32,707 nt of DNA from a virus. The notes under the pieces are model-generated. The model was given only the letters and a program-made list of their open reading frames with translations. It ran no database searches and had not been told where the DNA came from. The translations under genes were made by a program, and so were the position numbers. Positions 18,504 to 28,100 of the stretch are shown one piece after another; the stretch's first letter is position 1, and every line of letters begins with the position of its first letter. The DNA lies in IMG/VR virus record IMGVR_UViG_3300042364_000053, positions 1-32,707 of that record. One strand, 5' to 3'.

Positions 18504-21298
18504 TGGCACTGATCACAACGGCAATTCCGAACCTGATCGGGGGGATCTCACAGCAGCCTCCGTCGATCCGGCAGCCCAACGAGGCCGAGGACATTGTCAA
18601 TGCGGTTCCGTCCCCTGTGGAGGGGTTGATCAAGAGGCCCCCAACGGAACATCTAGCCGCTGTGGCTGCTGCCAACGGAACACTGCTATGGAACAACCTG
18701 ACGGACAAGCCATTTGTCCACATGATCGAGCGGGACGAGAACGAGAAGTACCTGCTGATCATCCAGAAGAACGGAACGGCATCCGTCTACGACCTCGCGG
18801 GTAACCGCAAGACGCTGTTCGTTGTCAACTCGCTATCGACTGCCGAGTACTATGAGCGGTTTGCGGTGTCGATTGCGGATGTGACATTCATCTCAAATCA
18901 CACAGTTACGCCTGCATTGACTGCTGCCGTAGCCTCTCAGACACCCAGCAACTACAACAGGGCTGGTCTCCTGTGGGTACGCCAAGCCAACTATGCTCGT
19001 AAGCACTCGGTCATCCTTACCTCTGGCGCAACCACGCATACCTTTACGCACACCACGCGATCCCTTGAGATCACCAACGCTGGCAGTTCGGGAACAAACG
19101 GAACATACGGAACCTATGCCGTCCCTGTGCAGTTGACCTATGTCAGCGGAACCAAGGCAACGACCTATCCAAATGCGATCATTACGGTTTCTGGCGGTAA
19201 GGTCACCAAGGTTCAACTGGTGACTGATGCCGTGTCTTGGAATGGTCCCGTGTCAACCAAGTTGTCGGCTCTTGCGGCAGACATCGGAAATGTCAACAAC
19301 TTCGAGTGCGAGATCAAGGATGTCGTGTCTGGCGAGATCGGAACCGACATGGTGGCTGAGTCGCTGTTTGATGGAGAGACCTCCGGGTACATCGGACCCA
19401 GCGGGGGCATCGACAACACATCTCCATACACATCCTCAACGCACCTCGATGGCGTGATCTACCTGCAAGCCTCTGCCGACTTTACGGTCAAGGTCGAGGA
19501 TGACTTTGCAGGCGAGGGCATTGTCTTTATCCGGGACGCGGTCGAAAGGTTTGAGGATCTGCCTCCTACGGCTCCCCATGGCTATACCGTGCGTGTGGCC
19601 AATGCCCCAGAGGCGACCGTGGATGACTACTATGTCAAGTTCAAGGCAGATGATGGCGTGTTCTCCCGTGGCGTCTGGGAGGAGACCATCAAGCCGGGGA
19701 TCAAGTACGAGGTCGATAAGGCCACGATGCCCCTGATCCTGATCCGCCAGTCGGACGGGACGTTCATGTTGAAGAGGGCAGATGGCACCACCCCAAGTAC
19801 TGCCAATGGCCGACCCACGGCTGACGCTGCGGATGTCTACAACAAGTTCAAGTGGTCAGACCGCCTTGTGGGCGACGAGGACACCAACCCTGATCCATCC
19901 TTCATCGGAGAGCCGATCAAGTGCATGGTGTACCACCAGAACCGCCTTGCAATGCTGGCTGGCGAGAACATCGTCCTCAGCGAGACAGGAGAGTTCTTCA
20001 ACTTCTGGCGCACCACGGTCCTTGACATCCCAGACTCAGAGGTCATTGATGTCGCCTCCTCGACTCCCCGTGTGGGCGAACTGGTTGCCGCAATCCCGTT
20101 CAACAGGGACCTGATCCTGTTCACCCCGACCAGCCAGATGATCATGCGTGGAAACGATGTCTTCAGCCCGAGGACCGTTGGCATCTTCCCTGTGGCTGAC
20201 TTCGAGTCTGTGTCCTCCAAGGTCCAGCCAGTCGCATCCGCTAACTCGATCTTCTTCCTGTACCCCAACGGCTTGTACCACGGGATGCGGGAGATGGTGC
20301 CTCACCAGAACATTGACGGATCCTATGTGGCCAACGATCTGACCGCAGGAGTCCCTAGGTTCATCAAGGCACCCGCAGCCCACATTGCCGCCACCAGCCA
20401 CGACAACATCGCCGCTGTGGTGACTGATGATGACCTGTACTGCTACAGGTACACCAACCAAGGCGACCAGAGGGTCCAGTCTGCGTGGTTCAGGTTCACC
20501 TTCAACAGCGCCCACGACCCAACCTACAGCGACATCGCCAAGGTGGTCTGGGCGGGGTTTGACGAGTCTGACCTGTACCTTGTGATGCACCGCACGCGGA
20601 CCGACAGCACCGCCTACATGACCATCGAGAAGATCCGCATGGGTGCGGGGATCAACGATACGGCGACCACAGGCAAGGACTGGGTGACTCACCTTGATCA
20701 GCGCAAGTTGCTGACCTCCAAGTCGTACAACGCCTCCACCGACATCACCACCTTCATCCTGCCTGCGCCGATCTCGTACAAGCCCGGAGTAACTCGGGTG
20801 GTGACCGAGGATGGGTACACCCTGAACATCCTGTCTGGAACCTCCTATGTGACAACCCCATCGGTGTCCTTCGGAACCCTTGAGGTTCAGGGAGACTGGA
20901 CTACGGTGGACACTTGGGTAGGCACCAACTACACCATGACCTACACCTTCTCGACTCCTTACCTGAGGTCTCGGGTTGGGTCTGGGATGGCGGCCATGCT
21001 GACCGGGCGGTACCAGATGCGCTACCTGTTCCTCCAGTACGCAGACACGGGCTACTTCAAGTCAACCGTGGCAATGGACGATGGCACAACCTACGAGTAC
21101 AGGTTCACGGGCGAGACTCTGGGCCTGTCCTACAGCGGTGGGATCAACCTGAGTACAGGCACCTTCAGGATCCCGATCTTCTCGCGCAATGACGGGATGA
21201 CCCTTCGTGTCATAAACGATTCGCCATTCCCGTCCAAACTCTTGAGTGCAGACCTAGAGGCGTTCTACAATGACCGCGCCACTAGGTACTCCTCTTGA
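18503..21298 (+). CDS. tail tubular protein B (tail nozzle), T7 gp12-like
   Basis: The 931-aa product builds the hexameric nozzle of the short tail. The opening TTAIPNLIGGISQQPPSIRQ, then NEAEDIVNAVPSPVEGL is diagnostic of gp12-like proteins. The middle has the family's VYHQNRLAMLAGENIVLSE and TPTSQMIMRGNDVFSPRT blocks. It is longer than T7 gp12 (794 aa); the extra length appears to be in the Thr/Ser-rich region around residues 165-320, which might be an inserted surface domain. The stop overlaps the next start by TTGA. Confidence 0.95.
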   Translation: MALITTAIPNLIGGISQQPPSIRQPNEAEDIVNAVPSPVEGLIKRPPTEHLAAVAAANGTLLWNNLTDKPFVHMIERDENEKYLLIIQKNGTASVYDLAGNRKTLFVVNSLSTAEYYERFAVSIADVTFISNHTVTPALTAAVASQTPSNYNRAGLLWVRQANYARKHSVILTSGATTHTFTHTTRSLEITNAGSSGTNGTYGTYAVPVQLTYVSGTKATTYPNAIITVSGGKVTKVQLVTDAVSWNGPVSTKLSALAADIGNVNNFECEIKDVVSGEIGTDMVAESLFDGETSGYIGPSGGIDNTSPYTSSTHLDGVIYLQASADFTVKVEDDFAGEGIVFIRDAVERFEDLPPTAPHGYTVRVANAPEATVDDYYVKFKADDGVFSRGVWEETIKPGIKYEVDKATMPLILIRQSDGTFMLKRADGTTPSTANGRPTADAADVYNKFKWSDRLVGDEDTNPDPSFIGEPIKCMVYHQNRLAMLAGENIVLSETGEFFNFWRTTVLDIPDSEVIDVASSTPRVGELVAAIPFNRDLILFTPTSQMIMRGNDVFSPRTVGIFPVADFESVSSKVQPVASANSIFFLYPNGLYHGMREMVPHQNIDGSYVANDLTAGVPRFIKAPAAHIAATSHDNIAAVVTDDDLYCYRYTNQGDQRVQSAWFRFTFNSAHDPTYSDIAKVVWAGFDESDLYLVMHRTRTDSTAYMTIEKIRMGAGINDTATTGKDWVTHLDQRKLLTSKSYNASTDITTFILPAPISYKPGVTRVVTEDGYTLNILSGTSYVTTPSVSFGTLEVQGDWTTVDTWVGTNYTMTYTFSTPYLRSRVGSGMAAMLTGRYQMRYLFLQYADTGYFKSTVAMDDGTTYEYRFTGETLGLSYSGGINLSTGTFRIPIFSRNDGMTLRVINDSPFPSKLLSADLEAFYNDRATRYSS

Positions 21299-21762
21299 TC
21301 TACGCACGCCCCAGCGTCATCCCTGATGTAGCCGCAGTTTCCAAGGACATACGTCCTGAGGACGCTGCGGAGATCTATGCAGCATCTGGCCTTGATCCCA
21401 TGGCTGGGCTGCTGACTGGCTACCTGCATTCGGACATCTGCCAGACCATTTGCACGGCTAAGGAACACAAGCCAATCGGACTGTTCGGCCTGCGGATGGT
21501 CGAGAAGGACAAGGGTGTGGTCTGGCTACTGGCAGGCAATGACCTTCCCAAGTACGGCACAAGGTTCCTGAGGGAATCGCGTGGATGGATAGACCGCTTT
21601 CACCAGAAGGCAGATCTACTGTTCAATGCGGTGGACCAACGGAACGCAGTTCACATCCGATGGCTGGAATGGCTTGGCTTCAAGTTCATCCGTGTCATCC
21701 CCGAGTACGGACACCTCAAACTTCCCTTTGTAGAATTCGCAAGGATCAAACCCCATGTGTGA
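21295..21762 (+). CDS. internal virion protein A, T7 gp13-like, TTG start
   Basis: The 155-aa product belongs to the T7 gp13 family, which has a GNAT-like fold: MIYARPSVIPDVAAVSKDIR at the start, then PIGLFGLRMV and WLEWLGFKFIRVIPEYG near the end. In T7, gp13 is needed for virion assembly but is not part of the mature core. The start is TTG at 21295, overlapping the tail tube stop (TTGA). No ATG occurs in frame until deep inside the domain. Coupled translation is likely because the ribosome site is weak. Confidence 0.85.
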   Translation: MIYARPSVIPDVAAVSKDIRPEDAAEIYAASGLDPMAGLLTGYLHSDICQTICTAKEHKPIGLFGLRMVEKDKGVVWLLAGNDLPKYGTRFLRESRGWIDRFHQKADLLFNAVDQRNAVHIRWLEWLGFKFIRVIPEYGHLKLPFVEFARIKPHV

Positions 21763-22423
21763 AGCAGGAACCATCATCGCAGCAGCATCTCTTGCTGTCG
21801 GTGTAGGCACCGCAGTCGCTGGAGGCGTGTCTCAATCAAAGGCTGCCAGCGCACAGAACAGGTACAACCGACAGTTGGGTGAAGCGGCTCTGGACCAATA
21901 CAACGAGACAGAGAAGTCTGTGGTCCGTGACGTTGGACTACAGATCGACCAGTTGGCCCAGCGTGAGTTCGAGCAGACGGCGGCCACCCGGCAGGAACTG
22001 GAGAACATCACCAAGAACGTCAGGCAGGCCGCAGGATCGACCAGAGTGGCTCAGGCAGCCATGGGCGTCGAGGGTCGATCTGTGGACATGCTGCATCAGC
22101 AGTTCGAGCGGGAGATCGCTGGCTTTGAGTCCACCGCCATGCGAAACATTCGTAACTTCCGCTACCAGTCCAACATGGAGGCGCAGGCGATCTATGCCCG
22201 TGGCCAAAGCATCCTCAACAGTGGCGTTCCATCCCCGCTTCCACCTTCGGCAACTTGGTCACCTGTTCTCAATGCCCTTCAGGGAGCAACGGTCGGCATT
22301 CAGACCGCGTCTGCCCTCCAGTCCTTCAGGGATCCTAATGGAGTTGGTGGAGCGGGGAATCCGATGCCTGCTGTGTCAGCGCCCCCGCCCCCGCCTTCGC
22401 CATACACACAGCGCGCAGGATAA
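21755..22423 (+). CDS. internal virion protein B, T7 gp14-like
   Basis: The 222-aa product has the gp14 layout. A short hydrophobic N-terminus (IIAAASLAVGVGTAVAGGV) is followed by a long helix rich in Q, E and R (SQSKAASAQNRYNRQ and onwards). The family-typical STRVAQAAMGVEGRSVDML comes next, then a proline-rich C-terminus (SAPPPPPSPYTQ). T7 gp14 is ejected first and forms a pore in the outer membrane. This fits a Gram-negative host but does not prove it. It overlaps gp13-like by 8 nt. Confidence 0.88.
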   Translation: MCEAGTIIAAASLAVGVGTAVAGGVSQSKAASAQNRYNRQLGEAALDQYNETEKSVVRDVGLQIDQLAQREFEQTAATRQELENITKNVRQAAGSTRVAQAAMGVEGRSVDMLHQQFEREIAGFESTAMRNIRNFRYQSNMEAQAIYARGQSILNSGVPSPLPPSATWSPVLNALQGATVGIQTASALQSFRDPNGVGGAGNPMPAVSAPPPPPSPYTQRAG

Positions 22424-22429
22424 CAACTA

Positions 22430-25093
22430 ATGCCTCCACAGAGCGGACCATCTCTCAGCGTACAGGCCAGTCCTGTCAACACCTATGTGGCTGCTGCGGC
22501 TCCTGCGGTTGCCCTGTATGACCAGCAGCAGGTCGCCATGGCCCAGCAACTGGTCTCTGCTTTCAGTGACCTCTCGGTGACTGCTGCTCGCTTTGCAGGC
22601 TCTATGAAGGCCGAGCAGAACGAGGAGGAGATCAAGGCGGGAATGGATCTCGTCAACAAGAGCCGCAAGTCGTACCAGAAACTGGTCGAGTCTGGCGAGA
22701 TCAAGCCCACGGAGAACCCATGGATGGCTGTGGGTGCCCAGCAGGCCAGCGGAACTATCGAGGGTCTCAGGGCTAGGGCAGACTTTGAGCGCATCTACGC
22801 CATGAAGGCTGCGGATGACCCCAAGTTCTTTGAGAACCCTGAGGCATTTGATGCCCTTGCTGCCCAGTACGCCCAGAATGCCAATGTGAACCTTGGGGAC
22901 GCTTCGTACCAGACCCGGTCGTTCTACGAGGCATTCAACCCCTACATCGCCTCCAAGGCCATGCAGCATGAGGAGGCCATTGCCAAGCACCGTGAGGAGA
23001 AGATCATTACGGGGCTTGGGGCTTCTGTAGCCAAGGCTGTTGAGGACTATTCCAGCCCAGATCCGATTGTCCGCAATGAGGCCGTCACGGCGCTTCAAGA
23101 AAGCATGGACATTGTTACGGGAGTGTCTCGGCAGCGGATGAACAACACCGTAATTGATTTCCTGATCGAGCAGATGGAGACTTCGGATAACCCCGAGATT
23201 GCCGAGGGTCTGTACAAGTCTCTTAAGGCTGGCACAGGACCTCTTAGCGAGATCGAATACGCCAAGTATCGCCTATCGTCCCGCAAAGCGCAGATCGAGC
23301 AGAACCGCAATCGGATGACCATTGCCGAGTCCCGGGCTGCCGCAGAATGGATCGAGTCCAGTTCCTTGCAGGCAGTCAAGACCGGAATGACCAAGGACCA
23401 GTATGTGTCTTCGGTGCGCGACAAGTTGTCTGATGGCTCCTTGGCAACCCTGAGCGCCCCGGAGATTGAATCCAAGACGGCGTGGGCAATGAGCCGCTAT
23501 GACCAAGCCCAAAAGGATCAGGAGACCGCCCGCGCTCAGGCAATTGAGCAGACCCTGACCACTCAGATTGAAGCCTCGTCCATCGACATAAATGTCTCGT
23601 ATCAGCAAGGTCTTGATAGCCTGCGGAAAACGATGGATAACCTAGACCTTCCGCTGGCTCAACGGTGGGGTGTCGAGAAGACCTATACGGATCGTTATAA
23701 CAGCAGGGCTGAAGAGCGTGCCCAGATCCAACTGGAAAAGGACACCCGGATTCGTTGGTATGGCGAGGACGGAAAGAGCGGAATCATTGGATCCGTCAAC
23801 AGCGATGTCAATGTGTTCTTTGGGATCAATGCTGATGGAAGTCGCCGCACCCCAGAGCAGCAGATGGTGCGCCCTGATGGAGCGATTCCCGAGTTCGGCG
23901 TTGCCAAGCAAAAGATCACCGATAGCCTTCTTGATATGGGGCTGGTGCCTGATTCTGATGCCGCCAAGCGCGAATACAAGAGGGCCTATACCACAATTGA
24001 TAGGGAAATTTCAGAGCGAGAAGATGCCGTAGCCAAGGGTGTTGCAAATTTCCGTGGAACTCTAAAGTCCTTGCCGGATGACACAGAGGATGTCCTTAGG
24101 GATAAGGCATCTATGCGGGGTCGATTCCTGATGCTGAGGATGCACCTTGGGTCGGTCTTTGAGGACTACCGAGTTGTAGGACCAGCGGTCAACAACTTCA
24201 TTAACGCGCTGAACCCACAGGTCGTTGAATCATCCAACTTCAAGATGGACGCTGTTGTGGACATGATTGAAGCCTATGGCTATCTCAAGTCCAACAACCT
24301 TGAGGATTCTGCACTGCTTCCTACGGGACCCAACGGCAAGGCGCTCCGAGAGACACTTGATTCCGCCCTGTATCGACTGCGGACAGACAACATCTACGAG
24401 GTTGCCCGTGATGTTGCGGCTCAACGCTTCTTTGGTAATGCGGGAGAGATCACCGCAGCCGCCTTCAAGAGTGACGCCGCAAACTTCACGGGACTGTTTA
24501 GCGGAGACCCGACAGATACCCGCGACTTTCAAGAGAACTTCAATACCTTCGTTCTCGACATGGAAGTGACAAACCCAGACTCCTTGCGCTATGGTGCCTA
24601 TGAGTTTGGACGGGCGTACCTCAAGTTGGTTGAAGAGTCCAAGAACTCAAATGTTTCAGCGCGCAAAGCAAGTGATGCTGTTAAGGAGACCAATTTCTTC
24701 TTGCGTAACTCCATGATTCCGCGCAAGGGTTTTGATCCAAACATCAATGAGTCGTGGCTTGAGGCTTTCCTCACCACGTTCTATCCGAACAACCCAGACG
24801 CCACCCTTGTGACTGTTGCGTTGGAACCAACCGGAGAAGGCATCTTTGCTGTGCGTGATGCCGATGGAAACGCCTTGCCTCCAACTGTTGATGGCCAGCC
24901 GAGCGATCCCCGCTTCTATCGAGTCGGAGAATTCAAGACTGGCGAAAAGTTTGATAAGGCCATCAACAGGCGTCTTATTGAAGAAACGCAGAACAAGCGT
25001 GAGCAGGAGCGCCGAGAAAACAGTATGGAAAGGATGCAACGGGAATCTGCGGCAGCGCAGTTCTTGAATCCGCGTCGAACTATGGGGTTCTAA
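22430..25093 (+). CDS. internal virion protein C, T7 gp15-like
   Basis: The 887-aa product is large, mostly helical and hydrophilic, and sits in the gp15 position between gp14-like and gp16-like genes. The N-terminal 100 residues have long amphipathic helices (QQVAMAQQLVSAFSDLSVTA). T7 gp15 (747 aa) is an ejected core protein that bridges the periplasm. The assignment rests on order, size and composition rather than a sharp motif. Codon choice drifts from strongly C-ending to more T-ending from about 23,100 on. Confidence 0.78.
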   Translation: MPPQSGPSLSVQASPVNTYVAAAAPAVALYDQQQVAMAQQLVSAFSDLSVTAARFAGSMKAEQNEEEIKAGMDLVNKSRKSYQKLVESGEIKPTENPWMAVGAQQASGTIEGLRARADFERIYAMKAADDPKFFENPEAFDALAAQYAQNANVNLGDASYQTRSFYEAFNPYIASKAMQHEEAIAKHREEKIITGLGASVAKAVEDYSSPDPIVRNEAVTALQESMDIVTGVSRQRMNNTVIDFLIEQMETSDNPEIAEGLYKSLKAGTGPLSEIEYAKYRLSSRKAQIEQNRNRMTIAESRAAAEWIESSSLQAVKTGMTKDQYVSSVRDKLSDGSLATLSAPEIESKTAWAMSRYDQAQKDQETARAQAIEQTLTTQIEASSIDINVSYQQGLDSLRKTMDNLDLPLAQRWGVEKTYTDRYNSRAEERAQIQLEKDTRIRWYGEDGKSGIIGSVNSDVNVFFGINADGSRRTPEQQMVRPDGAIPEFGVAKQKITDSLLDMGLVPDSDAAKREYKRAYTTIDREISEREDAVAKGVANFRGTLKSLPDDTEDVLRDKASMRGRFLMLRMHLGSVFEDYRVVGPAVNNFINALNPQVVESSNFKMDAVVDMIEAYGYLKSNNLEDSALLPTGPNGKALRETLDSALYRLRTDNIYEVARDVAAQRFFGNAGEITAAAFKSDAANFTGLFSGDPTDTRDFQENFNTFVLDMEVTNPDSLRYGAYEFGRAYLKLVEESKNSNVSARKASDAVKETNFFLRNSMIPRKGFDPNINESWLEAFLTTFYPNNPDATLVTVALEPTGEGIFAVRDADGNALPPTVDGQPSDPRFYRVGEFKTGEKFDKAINRRLIEETQNKREQERRENSMERMQRESAAAQFLNPRRTMGF

Positions 25094-25107
25094 TTCCCTA
25101 ACACACC

Positions 25108-28100
25108 ATGCCTGAAACACTGATACCACAGTTCAACTACCCACCCTCTCCGATGGAGATGGCCTACAGGAAGGAACAGGCCAAGCAGAATCTTGTCTTT
25201 GACCCTGATGTTCAGGACATCATTGACATGCGCTATGGCATGGGGCCGTTCTTGGCAGGCACCAGACCATCGATGATTGGTGCAGCAGGTACGCGCCTTG
25301 GCTATGCGGTTGATTCCTTCTTGAGCGACAGCGGCGACGAACCATTGAACTTCAACAAGGATCGTCAAGAAGCCGATCCAATTCGTGATCCACTGTCGTT
25401 CAGTATGGGGAACAACCTTGACGGGATCAGCGAGGATCTTGCGCCAGTTCCTGTTGAGGAGCGTGGATGGCTGTTGTCCTCTCCTACCTATGCCGAATAC
25501 CAGCGCCGACTGATGTTCATCAAGATGGGGTTGCCTGATGCTCAATCGCAGGCTAGCGGATACGGAACAGCATTTGGTGTGGCGGCGGATATTTCCGCTT
25601 TGATGGCTGCTGGAATTGCCGCCGAAGGTGTTGCTGTGGCTGGGCTGGGAACCAGAGGAGCCTTGGCTGGGCGTACCGTGGCTTCAGCGTTTGGCAAGAA
25701 CAAGACCATGGAATTGGCTACGGCGGCTGGAGAGGCGGCTGCAATGGTCAGCCGGACTAACCTAGCGGCTCGGTGGACCGCCCTAGGTGTGGCCGAAGAG
25801 GCTGTGTTTCAGGCTGTCAAAAACGGCATTGATCCACTGTATGACCCTACGGCTGGTGAAGTGATTGGCGATTTGGTAGTCTCAGGCTCAATTTCGGGTG
25901 TCTTTGGTGGCGCGGTGTTTGGTCGGATGTTTGTCCGGGATCGCATCCAAGAAGCCGCCCTTGAACTGCGCCGCAAGCGAATTACCAAACTGCCCGGTGG
26001 ATATACCGTTGACTACGGCCCGGGGTACATCTTTGATTCTCCCGCTGCTGCGGACCAGATGCTGTTCTCCATGGGTACAGGATCTTTTGCCGAGGAGGCT
26101 TCCAAGGTCGGTGCCAAACTGTGGGACGAGTGGGAGTCCTCTCCTGTAGAAGCGGTATTCAGCACCCGAGTTGCAGGGGAGATCCTGCCTTCTGATGGCA
26201 CATCGTTCCGCTACACGACAGTCAGCGGTGACGCCTTTGATGTCATGGAGACAGGCGCTCTTAGGGCTTCTGGAGCGGGTGATGAGGTCACGTCTAACCG
26301 TGTCTACTTTGTGTCTACAGCGGACGTAAACAAGTTGAATACCGTGATGAATGTCCATCGTCGCGGCTATCCAAATGTTCCGTTGGCCGCGGCAATGAAT
26401 GACGAAGGTACCTCTCTGGTTCTCCGTGAAACCGGAGGAACTTGGACAGGCCGCGCTCGTACCGCAGTCAAGGCCAGCACCACACCCCGCCCCGGGGCAA
26501 TCCCTGTTCAGGTTGATGAGGCGGGACAGATTTCCTTTGGAGGTCGCGTCAAGTCGGTCAAGGAAACAGCCAAGGGCATTCAGCCATTCAGGTCGGTGAT
26601 CAAGTCGATTGCATTTGAGATCTCGCTTGCTGGTGGTCCAATCACCCGCGAGACCTTTGCAATGATTGCCCAAGCCCTGACCAACGTCGAGCGACGAGGC
26701 TTGATGTCGGGTGCATTCAACAAGGCCATTTGGGAGGAGGTCTCCAAGAATCTCAACCCAGAAGTTGCCGCCAAACTCAGGAAGAACAAGGCATTCATCG
26801 GCGGTGCGGATAGAACAGTCATGGACTTGGTTGACCGGGAAACCATGATTGACACGATCACGGGAATGTTCCGCAGGAATGTCATTGAGGGTGTCGATGA
26901 CAAGAACTCACTGATCTTCCATGTACTGCGTGAGATCCGCAACCGTGGTGGTGTCGTGAACCGCAAGGTTGTCGAGGAGGTTGTCGATACCCTGCGAGGA
27001 CTTGCTCAGGCTCCTCCGACCAAGGTCAACAAGGCTGGAAAGACAATCATTGACAAGAATGCCCGCCGCCTTGGTGTGGCTCAACTGATCAACAAGCATT
27101 CCAAGTCAACGCAGCAGATCTTCATTCCGCCCAGCCTAATGAACAACATGAAGCCTCCAAGGCCTCCCGGGGGAGGCGCTGGTGGTGGCGCGGTGGGCAC
27201 GGGTGGAGGCCCAACTCCTAAGGGAACGGCTTCCAACTTCAGTGATGTGCCTAAGGTGAACTCTTGGTGGGACAAGTGGTGGAGCGCCCTAGGAAACCAA
27301 GCGGCTCGCCTTATGCGTTCGGAAAACCCCGCTGCTCGTCTGATCGGGTGGCACGCTTTCCACGCCAAGCGCGTATTTGACGAGGCCCAGCCACAGACCA
27401 TCTTTGAACTGGGAACTCAAACGCTGAACGGTCTAATGTGGACGTTCCTGCGGAGTTACCGTCAGGGTTGGACCAAGTTTGCTGTTGGGGACAATGTGGC
27501 AGCGCCCACAATGCGCCATAGGCTCCGTGCATTTGGCAAGAAGGAGTTGCGAGCCGAGTTCAATACTCGGGTGATGCGTCAACTTCGCTCGGGGGCCTTT
27601 AATGATGCTGCCGATTCCGTCAACGAGACCGCCAAAGCGATCCGTGAACTGTTTCAGCGAGTCCACGACATTGCACACTCGGTTGGTCTCAAGGGATTTC
27701 AGAAGTCCGCTGTAGCCAACTATGCGCCACGCCTGTGGCGCTGGGACCGGATCCGCAGACTGGCAACGACTGATGAGGGCCGCAAGGCGCTAATTCAACT
27801 GGTCAAGCAGGCCATTGATCAGAACGGTCGCCGGGTAGTCATCGATGGCGTCGAGCAGACCATTACAGGTGACATTGACGAGGCGGCTACGGTATTCGCC
27901 AATCGGCTTATCTCCATTGCCAAGGGTACCGAGGGCGCTCCTCTGATTGAACAGGAGCAGGAACTGGCTGATGCTTTACTGGCCCTTAAGGCTCCCATCA
28001 AGGGCAAGGGACCAACCGGAGGGACACCCTTTGGTCGCTCTAGGACGCTGCTTGACGAAAGCGCGGCAATCTCTGTTTCAGATGACTTCTTGGGTACAGG

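Noticed and set aside
25108-25600. Lytic transglycosylase domain at the gp16-like N-terminus
   Set aside because: I looked for the Glu-Ser and following SLT motifs of T7 gp16 and found none.
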